A program made the translations under genes and the position numbers. Under the pieces are notes generated by a model that was not told the DNA's origin, ran no database searches, and saw only the letters and a program-made list of their open reading frames with translations. Below, piece after piece: positions 8,443 to 17,025 of a stretch of 64,000 nucleotides of DNA (its first letter is position 1; each line of letters opens with the position of its first letter). The stretch is from Streptomyces galbus (GTDB taxonomy: Bacteria; Actinomycetota; Actinomycetes; Streptomycetales; Streptomycetaceae), in NCBI RefSeq assembly GCF_005280195.1, contig NZ_SZPR01000010.1, positions 520,888 to 584,887 on the forward strand. The letters run 5' to 3'.

Positions 8443-9822
8443 GTGACCACAGCCGCCGACCCCCGCCGCCGCCTGCGCGGACCCGCCTGGGCGGGCCGCA
8501 ACTACAGCCTGCTGACGGCCGCCGCGTTCGTGACGAGCCTCGGCAGCCAGGGCGCGCTCGTCGCCGCCGCCTTCGCCGTGCTCCAGGCGGGCGGCGACGG
8601 CGGCGACGTGGGTCTGGTGGCCGCCGCGCGGACCCTGCCGCTGGTGCTGTTCCTGCTGATCGGCGGCGCGGTCGCCGACCGCCTCCCCCGCCACCGGGTG
8701 ATGGTCGCGGCCAACGCGCTGAACTGCGTCTCGCAGGGCGCGTTCGCCTGTCTCGTGCTGCTGGGCGAGCCGCGGCTGTGGCAGATGATGCTGCTGGCCG
8801 CGCTCGGCGGCACCGGCCAGGCGTTCTTCGGTCCCGCCGCCGAGGGCATGCTGCTGTCCTCGGTCGAGGGCGAGCAGGCCGGGCGGGCGTTCGCCGTGTT
8901 CCGGATGGCGATGCAGGGCGCGGGGCTCGGCGGGGCGGCCCTCGGCGGGGCGTTGGCCGCCGTTGTCGGACCGGGCTGGGTCCTCGCGGCGGACGCCGTG
9001 GCCTTCGCGGTCGCCGGCGCCCTGCGCGCCGGCCTCGACGTGACCCACATCCCCGCGCGCGTGCCGGGCGGCGGGCTGCTGACCGACCTGCGCGAGGGCT
9101 GGCGGGAGTTCAGCGGCCGGCCCTGGCTGTGGGGCGTCGTCCTGCAGTTCTCGATCGCCAACGCCGTGGTGGGGGCCGCCGACGCCGTCTACGGTCCCCT
9201 GGTGGCCGACGAGCACCTCGGCGGGCCGGGCCCGTGGGGCCTCGCGCTGGGGTTCTTCGGCGCGGGCACGGTCGCGGGCGCGCTGCTGATGACGCGCTGG
9301 CGGCCGCGCCGCCTGCTGCTCGCGGGCACGCTGGGCGTCTTCCCGCTGGCCCTGCCGTCCGCGGCGCTGGCGGTTCCGGTGCCGGTCGCGGCGCTGTGCG
9401 CGGTGATGTTCCTGACCGGGGTGACCGTGGAGGTGTTCGGCGTGTCCTGGATGACCGCCCTGCACCAGGAGATCCCCGAGGAGAAGCTGTCGCGGGTCTC
9501 GGCCTACGACTGGTTCGGCTCCGTCGCCCTGGTCCCGCTGGCCACGGCGCTGGCCGGGCCGGCCGAGGGCGCGTTCGGGCGCGGCGCGGCGCTGTGGGGC
9601 TGCTCGGCCCTGGTGGTCGTGGTCACCGCGGCCGTGCTGTGCGTACCGGACGTACGCGCCCTCCAGCGACGTACGAAACGGGTGACGGAGCAGGGGACGG
9701 AGCGGGCCGTGCGGGCGGGTGCGGCGGACGCCCCGGTGGGCGCCGCGCGGGACGCGGAACGGCTCCGCGCCGCCCGGGGTCCTTCAGCCGATGCCGAAGG
9801 CGCCCTCGGGCGGCAGGGGTGA
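8443..9822 (+). CDS. MFS transporter
   Basis: 459 residues, twelve predicted membrane helices. The loop between helices 2 and 3 has GGAVADRLPRHRVMV, the MFS motif-A variant of the 'enterobactin exporter/MFS_3' type. Helices are followed by a 45-residue charged, Arg/Ala-rich C-terminal tail. It is probably a drug or metabolite exporter of the inner membrane. The start is a GTG that a good promoter places at the 5' end of the mRNA. The 3' end overlaps the convergent spermidine-synthase-like gene by 39 bp, within the tail. Substrate unknown. Confidence 0.88.
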   Translation: MTTAADPRRRLRGPAWAGRNYSLLTAAAFVTSLGSQGALVAAAFAVLQAGGDGGDVGLVAAARTLPLVLFLLIGGAVADRLPRHRVMVAANALNCVSQGAFACLVLLGEPRLWQMMLLAALGGTGQAFFGPAAEGMLLSSVEGEQAGRAFAVFRMAMQGAGLGGAALGGALAAVVGPGWVLAADAVAFAVAGALRAGLDVTHIPARVPGGGLLTDLREGWREFSGRPWLWGVVLQFSIANAVVGAADAVYGPLVADEHLGGPGPWGLALGFFGAGTVAGALLMTRWRPRRLLLAGTLGVFPLALPSAALAVPVPVAALCAVMFLTGVTVEVFGVSWMTALHQEIPEEKLSRVSAYDWFGSVALVPLATALAGPAEGAFGRGAALWGCSALVVVVTAAVLCVPDVRALQRRTKRVTEQGTERAVRAGAADAPVGAARDAERLRAARGPSADAEGALGRQG

Positions 9823-10629
9823 CGGCACGGCGTCCTCGTCCGTCACCGGCCGCGCGTCGCCGGTGAACCGCCGGACGCCCCGCCCGTGCTCCACCCGTGC
9901 CGGGAACGCGTCCGCGGCGGTGCGCCGGGCCAGCGCCGCCGTGTCGAACGGGCGGTGCGCGGCGACGAGGACCGCGTTGCCGAACCGCCGCCCGCGCAGC
10001 ACCGCCGGCTCGGCGACGAGCACCAGCTCCTCGAAGAGCGCGGCGAACGTCGCGAGTTGGGAGCGCAGGAAGGCGAAGGGCGCCGTGTCGGCGAGGTTCG
10101 CCAGGTAGACGCCGTCGGCGCGCAGAACGCGCTCGGCCTCGCGGGCGTAGGCCAGCGAGGTCAGGTGGGCGGGCACCCGGGAGCCGCCGAAGACGTCGGC
10201 GACCAGCACGTCGGCACTGTCGTCGGGGGCCGCCTCCAGCCAGGCCCGGGCGTCGGCGGTGTGCAGGGCGATCGCCGCGTCCGGGGGCAGCGGCAGGTGG
10301 TCGGCGACCAGGTCGAGCAGGCCCCGGTCGGCTTCCACGACGTCCTGCCGCGAGCCGGGCCGGGTGGCCGCCAGGTAGCGGGGCAGCGTCAGGGCGCCCC
10401 CGCCGAGGTGCAGCACGTCCAGCGGCCGGCCCTCCTCGGCGGCCAGGTCGAGCACGTGGCCGAGCCGCCGGGCGTACTCGAACTCCAGGTGGGTGGGCTC
10501 GTCGAGGTCGACGTACGACTGCGGCGCCCCGTCGACGGTGAGCAGCCAGGCCCGCTCCCGGTCGACGTCGGGCATGAGCTTGGCGACGCCGAAGTCGGTG
10601 GTGCGGCTGACGGGGAGGGACTCGGTCAC
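9784..10629 (-). CDS. spermidine-synthase-like protein
   Basis: 281 residues with GTG start. It has the class-I methyltransferase-like fold of spermidine synthases: EYARRLGHVLDL, then LDVLHLGGGALTLPRYLA as the nucleotide loop, VEADRGLLDL, and ADVLVADVFGG near the active site. Streptomyces homologues are usually annotated as fused-MFS/spermidine synthase or putative methyltransferase. Polyamine activity is not proven by these motifs, because the gate loop residues of true aminopropyltransferases are not clear. The AlkD-type gene lies 43 bp upstream on the same strand and may be cotranscribed. Confidence 0.78.
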   Translation of the reverse strand: MTESLPVSRTTDFGVAKLMPDVDRERAWLLTVDGAPQSYVDLDEPTHLEFEYARRLGHVLDLAAEEGRPLDVLHLGGGALTLPRYLAATRPGSRQDVVEADRGLLDLVADHLPLPPDAAIALHTADARAWLEAAPDDSADVLVADVFGGSRVPAHLTSLAYAREAERVLRADGVYLANLADTAPFAFLRSQLATFAALFEELVLVAEPAVLRGRRFGNAVLVAAHRPFDTAALARRTAADAFPARVEHGRGVRRFTGDARPVTDEDAVPSPLPPEGAFGIG

Positions 10630-10672
10630 CGTTCCATTGTGCGGTGACCGGGTCCGCGGGCCCGCGCCGCCC

Positions 10673-11425
10673 TCAGCCGCCGGTGTCCCGGGGGCCGCCG
10701 GCGTTCCTCAGCGCCTCGCGCACGGACAGCGGGGCGAACCGGTGCCCTTCGCGCGCGAGGAAGCCCCGTACGGCGTCGGGGTCGGTCCGGGCGTACTCGC
10801 GCAACGCCCAGCCGATGGCCTTGCGCACGAAGAAGTCGGGGTGCGCGCTCTGGCGCAGGCAGTAGCCGAAGAGCCGGTCCGCGTCGGTGTGTTCCTTGCG
10901 GCGCAGTTGGTGCAGCAGGGCGGTGCGGACGACCCACAGGTCGTCGTCGGCGCTCCAGGCGTCCATGGCGGCGGTGAGCCGGGGGTCGGCCGCCACGAGG
11001 GCGCCCACCACGTGCACGGCGAGCAGGTCGACGGTGTCCCACCAGGGGACGGTGGTGACGAGCCGGCGGGCCACCGGGAGGAAGCCGGAGGACAGCCGGC
11101 CCGCGTGCCGGCGCAGGAGGTCGACGGCGAAGTACTGGTACTCGCGCTCGGGCAGCCGCCAGCAGCGCAGCGCGACGGCGGTGCAGTCGGCCTCGTCGGG
11201 GCGCGGGGTGCCCGCGAGCACGGTGCGGGTGAGGGCGCGGCGCTGCGGCGCGGGGATGCCCAGGAAGGGCGCCACGTCTTTCATGTAGGCCCGCATCACC
11301 GCACCTTGGGCGGGGTCGGCCGCCGCGCCGAAGGCGCTGGTCAGCCGCTCCAACAGGGTGTCGGCCAGGGCGCTGTGCGGGACGTCGGGCGGACCGGCGG
11401 CTGTCACCGTCATGAGACGAACCAT
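10673..11425 (-). CDS. DNA alkylation repair protein (AlkD-like HEAT repeat glycosylase)
   Basis: 250 residues from ATG at 11425 (a second ATG at 11413 is possible). The protein is all-alpha HEAT-like repeats, with ALRCWRLPEREYQYFAVDLL, VPWWDTVDLLA, WVVRTALLHQLR and FFVRKAIGWALREYART as the recognisable AlkD helices. These include the aromatic/acidic residues (W, D in WWDTVD) that contact the flipped-out lesion. Members excise bulky or positively charged N3/N7-alkyl purines. It is divergent from the TVP38-like gene, 37 bp between starts. Confidence 0.9.
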   Translation of the reverse strand: MVRLMTVTAAGPPDVPHSALADTLLERLTSAFGAAADPAQGAVMRAYMKDVAPFLGIPAPQRRALTRTVLAGTPRPDEADCTAVALRCWRLPEREYQYFAVDLLRRHAGRLSSGFLPVARRLVTTVPWWDTVDLLAVHVVGALVAADPRLTAAMDAWSADDDLWVVRTALLHQLRRKEHTDADRLFGYCLRQSAHPDFFVRKAIGWALREYARTDPDAVRGFLAREGHRFAPLSVREALRNAGGPRDTGG

Positions 11426-11462
11426 ACGGCGATCACACCTGTCCTTCGGTTAGGGTCGCCGG

Positions 11463-12272
11463 ATGCTCGATGCCACCACCCGCTCTGGGGGCACCATGAC
11501 CGCCACGGCCCTTCCCCAGGCCCTGGCCACGGAGCTCACCGTCCCGTCGGCGGCCGTCGTCCCCCCGGCCACCGTCCGTTCCGCGCGAGCCCGGGGAGGT
11601 CTCGCCGCGCGCTGCACGCGCGTGCTGCTGTCCCCCTGGTCGCGCTTCGCCCTGCTGGTCGCGCTGCTCGCGGGCGCCGCGTCCTGCGTGCTGCTGTTCC
11701 AGCCGCAGCGGCTGCTCGCCGACGGCTGGCCGCCCCAGCTCGGCGGGGCCGCCGCGACCCTGGCGTTCGCCGTGGCCTACGGCCTGTGCACCGTGGCGTT
11801 CGTGCCGCGGCCGCTGCTGAACCTGGCGGCGGGCGCGCTGTTCGGCTCGCAGTTCGGTCTGGCCGCGGCGCTGGCCGGCACGGTGCTGGGTGCCGGTGCC
11901 GCGTTCGGACTGGGCCGCCTCCTGGGGCAGGACGCGCTGCGCCCGCTGCTGCGGGGGCGCTGGCTGAAGGCGGCCGACGGCCAGCTCAGCCGGCACGGCT
12001 TCCGCTCGATGCTGGCGGCGCGGCTGTTCCCGGGCGTGCCGTTCTGGGCCGCGAACTACTGCGCCGCCGTCTCCCGGATGCGCTGGCCGGCGTTCCTGCT
12101 CGCGACCGCGCTGGGCTCGGTGCCCAACACGGCCGCGTACGTCGTCGCCGGCGCCCGCGCCGCGTCGCCGACGTCGCCGGTCTTCCTGGTCGCGGTGGCC
12201 GCGATCGCCCTGCCGGCGCTGGCGGGCACCGTACTGGCCTGGCGCAAGCGCCACCACCTGCGCGCCCGGTAG
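11463..12272 (+). CDS. TVP38/TMEM64 family (DedA-superfamily) membrane protein
   Basis: 269 residues with about six membrane helices. The SNARE-associated/VTT domain spans roughly 85-245 and includes FVPRPLLNLAAGALFG, LGRLLGQDALRP and ARLFPGVPFWAANYCAAV, the family's re-entrant-loop sequences. VTT proteins are thought to scramble or flip lipids in the cytoplasmic membrane. The first 55 residues are an Ala/Pro/Thr-rich cytoplasmic tail. TAGGGT at 11451-11456 ends 6 nt before the ATG, so the mRNA is probably leaderless and the first ATG is used rather than the one at residue 12. Confidence 0.88.
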   Translation: MLDATTRSGGTMTATALPQALATELTVPSAAVVPPATVRSARARGGLAARCTRVLLSPWSRFALLVALLAGAASCVLLFQPQRLLADGWPPQLGGAAATLAFAVAYGLCTVAFVPRPLLNLAAGALFGSQFGLAAALAGTVLGAGAAFGLGRLLGQDALRPLLRGRWLKAADGQLSRHGFRSMLAARLFPGVPFWAANYCAAVSRMRWPAFLLATALGSVPNTAAYVVAGARAASPTSPVFLVAVAAIALPALAGTVLAWRKRHHLRAR

Positions 12273-12280
12273 CGCCCGGG

Positions 12281-12299
12281 CGGGCGCCGGCGGCGCCCG
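12281..12299. terminator. bidirectional hairpin between convergent genes
   Basis: CGGGCGCC and GGCGCCCG arms separated by GGC form a GC-rich stem between the TVP38 and thiolase stop codons, serving both directions. There is no T tract, as is common in Streptomyces. Confidence 0.5.
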
Positions 12300-12330
12300 G
12301 ACCGTGACCCGGGGACGGCCCGACAGGGTG

Positions 12331-13500
12331 TCAGACCGTCTCCAGGATCATCGCGTTGGCCAGCCCGCCCGCCTCGCACATGGTCTGCAGGCCGTAACGC
12401 GCGCCGCGGTGGCGCAGGGCGTGGACCAGGGTCGTCGTCAGCCGCGTCCCGCTCGCGCCGAGCGGGTGGCCGAGGGCTATGGCGCCGCCGTGCACGTTGA
12501 CTCTGGCGAGGTCCGCGCCCGTCTCCTGCTGCCAGGCCAGGACGACGCTGGAGAACGCCTCGTTGACCTCGAACAGATCGATGTCGTCCAGGCGCAGCCC
12601 GGCCCGGCGCAGCACCCTCTCGGTGGCCGGCACGACGCCGGTGAGCATCAGCAGCGGGTCGGAGCCGGTGACGGCGAAGCTGTGCAGCCGGGCGAGCGGG
12701 CGCAGCCCGAGGCGGGCGGCGGTCTCGCTGGAGGTGATGAGCACGGCGGAGGCGCCGTCGTTGATGGGGCTGGCGTTGCCGGCGGTGATGTTCCACTCGA
12801 TCTGCGGGAAGCGCTCGGCGAACACGGGGTCGTGGTAGGCGGGCCGCAGGCCGGCGAGGACCTCGGGGGTGGTGTCCGGGCGGACGCACTCGTCGCGCGA
12901 GACGCCCTCCAGGGGTGCGACCTCGGCGTCGAACAGCCCCTGCCGCCAGGCGGCGTCGGCCCGGTGGTGGGAGGCGACGGCGAAGTCGTCCAACTGGGCC
13001 CGGCCCAGTGACCACTTGGCGGCGATCAGCTCGGCGCTGATGCCCTGCGGGACGAGCCCCTCCGGGTAGCGCGCGGCGACGCCGGGGCCGAACGGGTCCG
13101 CGCCGGGCGGCACGTTTGACCACATCGGCACACGGCTCATCGACTCCACCCCGCAGGCGACGACCAGGTCGTAGGCGCCGGCCAGGACGCCCTGGGCGGC
13201 GAAGTGCACGGCCTGCTGGGAGGAGCCGCACTGGCGGTCCACGGTGGTCGCGGGCACCGACTCGGGGAAGCCCGCGGACAGGGCGGCGTAGCGGGTGGTG
13301 TTCATCGCCTGCTCGCCGACCTGGTCGACGGTGCCGCCGATGACGTCGTCGATGAGCGCCGGGTCGATACCGGAGCGCTCGACCAGGGTGCGCAGGGTGT
13401 GGGCGAGGAGCTCGACGGGGTGGACGTGCGCGAGGGACCCGTGGGGCTTGCCCTTGCCGATGGGGGTGCGTACGGCTTCGACGATGACTGCGTCACGCAT
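12331..13500 (-). CDS. acetyl-CoA C-acetyltransferase / thiolase
   Basis: 389 residues from an ATG behind AAGGAGG, the normal thiolase length. The acyl-carrying cysteine is Cys91 (DRQCGSSQQ). The base histidine is His345 (IALGHPLGAS). The second cysteine is Cys375 (TMCEAGG), and NEAF lies at about residue 313. The enzyme condenses or cleaves acyl-CoA and acetyl-CoA, in beta-oxidation or acetoacetyl-CoA formation. It is divergent from an HxlR-type regulator with 105 bp between, which makes regulation by that protein likely. No other fatty-acid genes are adjacent. Whether it acts in synthesis or degradation is unknown. Confidence 0.95.
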   Translation of the reverse strand: MRDAVIVEAVRTPIGKGKPHGSLAHVHPVELLAHTLRTLVERSGIDPALIDDVIGGTVDQVGEQAMNTTRYAALSAGFPESVPATTVDRQCGSSQQAVHFAAQGVLAGAYDLVVACGVESMSRVPMWSNVPPGADPFGPGVAARYPEGLVPQGISAELIAAKWSLGRAQLDDFAVASHHRADAAWRQGLFDAEVAPLEGVSRDECVRPDTTPEVLAGLRPAYHDPVFAERFPQIEWNITAGNASPINDGASAVLITSSETAARLGLRPLARLHSFAVTGSDPLLMLTGVVPATERVLRRAGLRLDDIDLFEVNEAFSSVVLAWQQETGADLARVNVHGGAIALGHPLGASGTRLTTTLVHALRHRGARYGLQTMCEAGGLANAMILETV

Positions 13501-13568
13501 GTGCGGGCCTCCTTGGCCGCCGGGGCGATTACCAGTGAGTAGGAAATCTGGATCCACCATAGTCGCGT

Positions 13569-13598
13569 GGGTTGGAAAAACAAACCCTCGCCTAGACT
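13569..13598 (+). promoter_or_regulatory. promoter/operator of the HxlR regulator
   Basis: GGGTT-(TG-flanked A tract)-AACCC forms an imperfect palindrome at 13569-13587 immediately before TAGACT at 13593-13598. The ATG follows 7 nt later, so the transcript is leaderless and the palindrome occupies the core promoter. Autoregulation, and control of the divergent thiolase, would follow from binding here. Confidence 0.55.
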
Positions 13599-13605
13599 GG
13601 ACGTC

Positions 13606-14076
13606 ATGGCCGCCACCAAGGACCCGCGCCCCTGTTCGATCGCCGACGCCCTCGCCGTCGTCGGCGAGAAGTACTCCCTGCTCGTGCTGCGCGAGGTCTG
13701 CCTGGGCAACAGCCGCTTCGACCAGCTCGTGCGCAACATCGGCGCCCCGCGCGACGTCCTGGCCACCCGGCTGCGGCGCCTGGTCGACGCCGGGCTGCTC
13801 ACCAAGCGGGCCTACCAGGACCGGCCGCAGCGCTTCGAGTACCGGGCCACGCAGGCGGGACTCGACCTGGAACCGGTCCTGATGAGCCTGATGGCCTGGG
13901 GCGACCGCCACCTGCGCGGCGACGACGACCGCCCGATGGTGATCGAGCACTCCTGCGGCAACGAGCTGCTCCCCGTGGTCACCTGCGCGGCGTGCGGGGC
14001 GGAGGTCCGCCACGAGGACCTGACCGCCCACCCCCAGGCCCCGGGGTGGACGGTGAAGGGACCGACGGCGGCCTGA
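13606..14076 (+). CDS. HxlR-family winged-helix regulator
   Basis: 156 residues. Residues about 8-100 are a winged helix of HxlR type (CSIADALAVVGEKYSLLVLRE, FDQLVRNIGAPRDVLATRL, then the YRATQAG wing). The leading cysteine in PRPCSI is the residue that senses electrophiles or oxidants in characterised members such as HypR and QorR. The C-terminal 55 residues add CGNELLPVVTCAACG, a three-cysteine segment that could bind zinc or sense redox state. The thiolase lies divergently upstream, with a palindrome over the promoter between them. Confidence 0.88.
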   Translation: MAATKDPRPCSIADALAVVGEKYSLLVLREVCLGNSRFDQLVRNIGAPRDVLATRLRRLVDAGLLTKRAYQDRPQRFEYRATQAGLDLEPVLMSLMAWGDRHLRGDDDRPMVIEHSCGNELLPVVTCAACGAEVRHEDLTAHPQAPGWTVKGPTAA

Positions 14077-14332
14077 GCGGGCAGGCGCGGGGCGCCGCGC
14101 CACGAGGGCCCGGCGGCTCCCCGGGTCGAGGCACGGCCGAGGCGTCCGGGTCAAGGCACGGCCAAAGCGGCTCCAAGGGCCGCCCAAGGGTCCGCCAAGG
14201 CTTCGGCCGAACCCCTGTGGCGGGCTTGTCGTACCCGGGCGCTAGGCTGCCCCCGACACACGTGATCACCGCCGCGGGCGGCCGTCGTGTCCGTCGCCCC
14301 TGTCCCGATCGGCACTTGGACTCCTTAACTCC

Positions 14333-15208
14333 ATGTCTTGGTTTGAATCCCTCGTCCTCGGACTCGTCCAGGGGCTGACCGAGTTCCTCCCCGTCTCCTC
14401 CAGTGCGCACCTGCGGCTCACCGCGGCGTTCTCCGGCTGGAAGGACCCGGGGGCCGCGTTCACGGCGATCACCCAGATCGGCACGGAGGCGGCGGTGCTG
14501 ATCTACTTCCGCAAGGACATCGGGCGGATCATCGCCGCGTGGAGCCGTTCCCTGGTCGACAAGGCCATGCGCGAGGACCACGACGCCCAGATGGGCTGGC
14601 TGGTGATCGTCGGCTCCATCCCGATCGGCGTGCTCGGCGTGACCCTCAAGGACCAGATCGAGGGCCCGTTCCGCGACCTGCGGGTCACCGCCACCATGCT
14701 GGTGGTGGTCGGCATCGTCATCGGCATCGCCGACCGGCTGGCGGCCCGCGACGAGAAGGGCGGCCGCCACCGGGCGCCCAAGCAGCGCAAGACGCTGGAG
14801 CACCTGGGCGTCAAGGACGGCCTGATCTACGGCCTGTGCCAGGCCTGCGCGCTGATCCCGGGCGTCTCCCGCTCCGGTGCGACCATCAGCGGCGGTCTGT
14901 TCATGGGCTACCGGCGCGAGGCGGCCGCCCGTTACTCGTTCCTGCTCGCCATCCCGGCGGTACTGGCCTCCGGCGTCTTCGAGTTGAAGGACGCGATGGA
15001 GAGCGACCACGTGGCGTGGGGTCCGACGCTGTTCGCGACGGTGATCGCCTTCGCGTCCGGGTACGCCGTCATCGCGTGGTTCATGAAGTACATCAGCACC
15101 AAGTCCTTCATGCCGTTCGTCTGGTACCGCGTCGCGCTGGGCATCGTGATCATCGCGCTGGTGGCGACGGGCACGCTGAGCCCGCACGCGGCGGAGTCGG
15201 CGGGCTGA
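14333..15208 (+). CDS. uppP: undecaprenyl-diphosphatase UppP (BacA)
   Basis: 291 residues, eight or so membrane helices. The first signature GLVQGLTEFLPVSSSAH (10-26) carries Glu17, and the second PGVSRSGATI (176-185) carries the active-site Arg/Ser. Together these define the integral-membrane undecaprenyl pyrophosphate phosphatases. It recycles the lipid carrier of peptidoglycan synthesis on the outer face of the membrane and can give bacitracin resistance. Length is normal. The gene is monocistronic in appearance; a TAGGCT element at 14243-14248 is the best -10 candidate, giving a leader of about 80 nt. The 255 bp before it hold only GC-rich short repeats and this promoter. Confidence 0.95.
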   Translation: MSWFESLVLGLVQGLTEFLPVSSSAHLRLTAAFSGWKDPGAAFTAITQIGTEAAVLIYFRKDIGRIIAAWSRSLVDKAMREDHDAQMGWLVIVGSIPIGVLGVTLKDQIEGPFRDLRVTATMLVVVGIVIGIADRLAARDEKGGRHRAPKQRKTLEHLGVKDGLIYGLCQACALIPGVSRSGATISGGLFMGYRREAAARYSFLLAIPAVLASGVFELKDAMESDHVAWGPTLFATVIAFASGYAVIAWFMKYISTKSFMPFVWYRVALGIVIIALVATGTLSPHAAESAG

Positions 15209-15335
15209 CCTGCGGTCACTGCGGAACGTGAGCACCGGCACGGACGGTCACCCGGGTGCGGCCGTGACCGACCCCATACGGTCTGCGTAGCCGTCCGGTA
15301 GCGCGCTGTCAGCTCTTGGCCCTACGCTGGTGCGC

Positions 15336-15515
15336 ATGTTCCCCGATTCTGCCGACCCTGGTTCCGTGCGGTCTGCTGCCGAGTTGAACGAGCGGATCAG
15401 GGCCCTGTGGCTGCGTGCGGGCGGTTCCCTGTCCGCCGCGGAGCGCGCCGAGTACGAACTCCTGGTGGTCGAGTGGGCCGCGGCCATCCGCGGCGGCGTC
15501 GTAGAAGCAGCCTGA
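15336..15515 (+). CDS. small hydrophilic protein of Streptomyces type
   Basis: 59 residues with a mostly helical, charged sequence (AAELNERIRALWLRAG, LSAAERAEYELLVVEW) and no membrane segment. A TACGCT element at 15323-15328 ends 7 nt before the ATG, so the transcript is probably leaderless and the in-frame GTG two codons earlier is not the start. I recall similar short proteins in other streptomycetes but no known function. GC-rich third positions and a promoter-to-start fit argue it is real. Confidence 0.65.
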   Translation: MFPDSADPGSVRSAAELNERIRALWLRAGGSLSAAERAEYELLVVEWAAAIRGGVVEAA

Positions 15516-15565
15516 CCGCGCCCGCTCCTCGGGACGGTCCCGTCGGGCGGAGCACACACCCACGC

Positions 15566-16201
15566 ATGCGGCACCTCAGCACCGTCCCGCCCCGCCGGGG
15601 GACCGTCATCTTCCTGAACGGCACGTCCAGCTCCGGCAAGTCCACGATCGCGGCCGCCCTGACCCGCGTGCTCGACGAACCCTGCTTCCACATGGCGGTC
15701 GACGCCTTCCACGCGATGCGCTCGCCCGCCCCGGTCCCCGCCGACCGGCTGGACGCCGTGCTCCACCGCACCTGGCAGGGTTTCCACCGGGCGGTGGCCG
15801 GCATGGCGGCCGCCGGCAACGACGTCGTCGTCGACCACGTCCTGAGCGCCGAGTGGCGACTGCGCGACTGCCTCGCCCTGTTCGACCCCCGCGACGTCGT
15901 CCTCGTCGGCGTGCACTGCCCGTTGGCGGAACTCGAGCGCCGCGAGCGGGCGCGCGGCGACCGCCCCACGGGGCTCGCGGCCCGTCAACTCCCCCAGGTG
16001 CACGCCCACGGGCTCTACGACCTGGAGTGCGACACCGCCCGCGAGGACGCCGACGTCATCGCCCACCGCATCAAGGACTTCCTCCCCCGGCGCCCCTCCC
16101 CCACCGCCTTCGAGCAACTGGCCGACCCCGCCGTAAGGGCACGCCTCAGCCGAGGATCCCGCGGTCGTACGCCACCGCCACCGCCGCCGCACGGTCGTTG
16201 A
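15566..16201 (+). CDS. chloramphenicol phosphotransferase-like P-loop kinase
   Basis: 211 residues from the ATG at 15566. The Walker A loop is GTSSSGKST (19-27), followed by the family's FHMAVDAFH (substrate/Mg2+ aspartate), DVVVDHVLSAEW, and LVGVHCPLAELERRE with a lid of arginines. CPT from Streptomyces venezuelae phosphorylates the 3-OH of chloramphenicol. Homologues elsewhere may phosphorylate other small alcohols, so resistance is only a possibility. The last 18 residues (RGSRGR then a proline run) are read through the antisense of a LuxR relic and are likely an acquired tail replacing the original stop. Confidence 0.82.
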   Translation: MRHLSTVPPRRGTVIFLNGTSSSGKSTIAAALTRVLDEPCFHMAVDAFHAMRSPAPVPADRLDAVLHRTWQGFHRAVAGMAAAGNDVVVDHVLSAEWRLRDCLALFDPRDVVLVGVHCPLAELERRERARGDRPTGLAARQLPQVHAHGLYDLECDTAREDADVIAHRIKDFLPRRPSPTAFEQLADPAVRARLSRGSRGRTPPPPPPHGR

Positions 16202-16253
16202 CGCCGAGCTTGGCGTACAGGTGCGTGAGGTGGGTCTTGACCGTGGCCTTGGC
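16146..16253 (-). pseudogene. remnant of a NarL/LuxR-type response regulator (C-terminal end only)
   Basis: On the minus strand, one frame reads AKATVKTHLTHLYAKLG and NDRAAAVAVAYDRGILG ending in TGA (16146-16148). This is the C-terminal recognition helix and last helix of a LuxR-type output domain, near-perfect over about 35 codons. Upstream the similarity ends abruptly at about 16253; no receiver domain or start codon is present. It overlaps the last 56 bp of the kinase gene on the other strand. A deletion that joined the two genes tail to tail explains both. Confidence 0.75.
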
Positions 16254-16392
16254 ACCAGCGTCCCGGCCCGGCGGCACGCACCGCATCGGCCGTCGCGCTG
16301 GACACGGCATCAGCCGATCGGTTGATGCGGGGGCACGACGTCGCCGGGCACACGGGCGCTACGTGGCCGGGCAGCGCTCTGCCCGACGGGGC

Positions 16393-17025
16393 TCAACGCC
16401 GCAGGTGCCGCAGCGCCTCGTCGTCCGCCTCGTACGGCCGTTCCTCAGGCAACAGCGAGCGGGCACGGTCGAGTTCACCGGCCCGCACGTGCGCGTGGAC
16501 CCGCCGGGCGAGGGGTGTCACGTCCGAGATGCCGACGACCCACTCGTCGGCGTAGCGGGCCGTCGCCTCACCGGCGAGGCCGAGCTGCAGGGAGCGGTGC
16601 GGGAGCGGACGCAGGTGCAGGTCCCGCTCCGGGTCCCACTGCACGCGGGCCGGGGACCGCCGCAGCTCCCGCTTCCAGGCGGCCGCGTCCCCGTGCAACT
16701 CGGGCACGTGGTGGGACAGGCACGCGTGGCGCAGCGCCCACGCGAAGCCCTCCCGGGTGATCTCCACAGCGAGGACCGTCTCCTGGCCCTCCTTGGTGCC
16801 CCAGCCGCAGCGGTACATCATCCACAGGAACGACGGCTTGATCCACGTCATCCGCTCCCGGCTCCAGGAGGACGGGAACCGGCCCGTGCGGGCGGCGGCG
16901 GTGCCGATCTCCGGGCGGTACGCCTGGTAGACGGTGATCGTGGACGCGGAGTACCGCGCACGGATGCCGAACGTCGGCTCCCGCTCGGCGAGTTGCTCCA
17001 CCTGTTCGACTGACTGATCGTTCAC
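16393..17025 (-). CDS. DUF4291 family protein
   Basis: 210 residues from a GTG with GGGGAGG 8 nt upstream. Recognisable DUF4291 segments are YSASTITVYQAYRPEIGTAA near the N terminus, FPSSWSRERMTWIKPSFLWMM (read in two parts) with its Trp/Arg/Lys run, RCGWGTKEGQE, and VQWDPERDLHLRPLPHRSLQ. The function is unknown; structural hints in the literature relate DUF4291 to ADP-ribosylation-like folds, which I hold only loosely. The SnoaL-like gene diverges 99 bp away. No clear partner is nearby. Confidence 0.85.
   Translation of the reverse strand: MNDQSVEQVEQLAEREPTFGIRARYSASTITVYQAYRPEIGTAAARTGRFPSSWSRERMTWIKPSFLWMMYRCGWGTKEGQETVLAVEITREGFAWALRHACLSHHVPELHGDAAAWKRELRRSPARVQWDPERDLHLRPLPHRSLQLGLAGEATARYADEWVVGISDVTPLARRVHAHVRAGELDRARSLLPEERPYEADDEALRHLRR

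Noticed and set aside
7243..9465. Antisense frame of 740 codons over the membrane-protein and MFS genes
   Set aside because: The translation is low complexity and overlaps two well-supported sense genes; no ribosome-binding site.
15566..16201. Chloramphenicol resistance gene as a firm call
   Set aside because: Fold and P-loop fit the CPT family, but homologues of unknown substrate are common, so resistance is not claimed.
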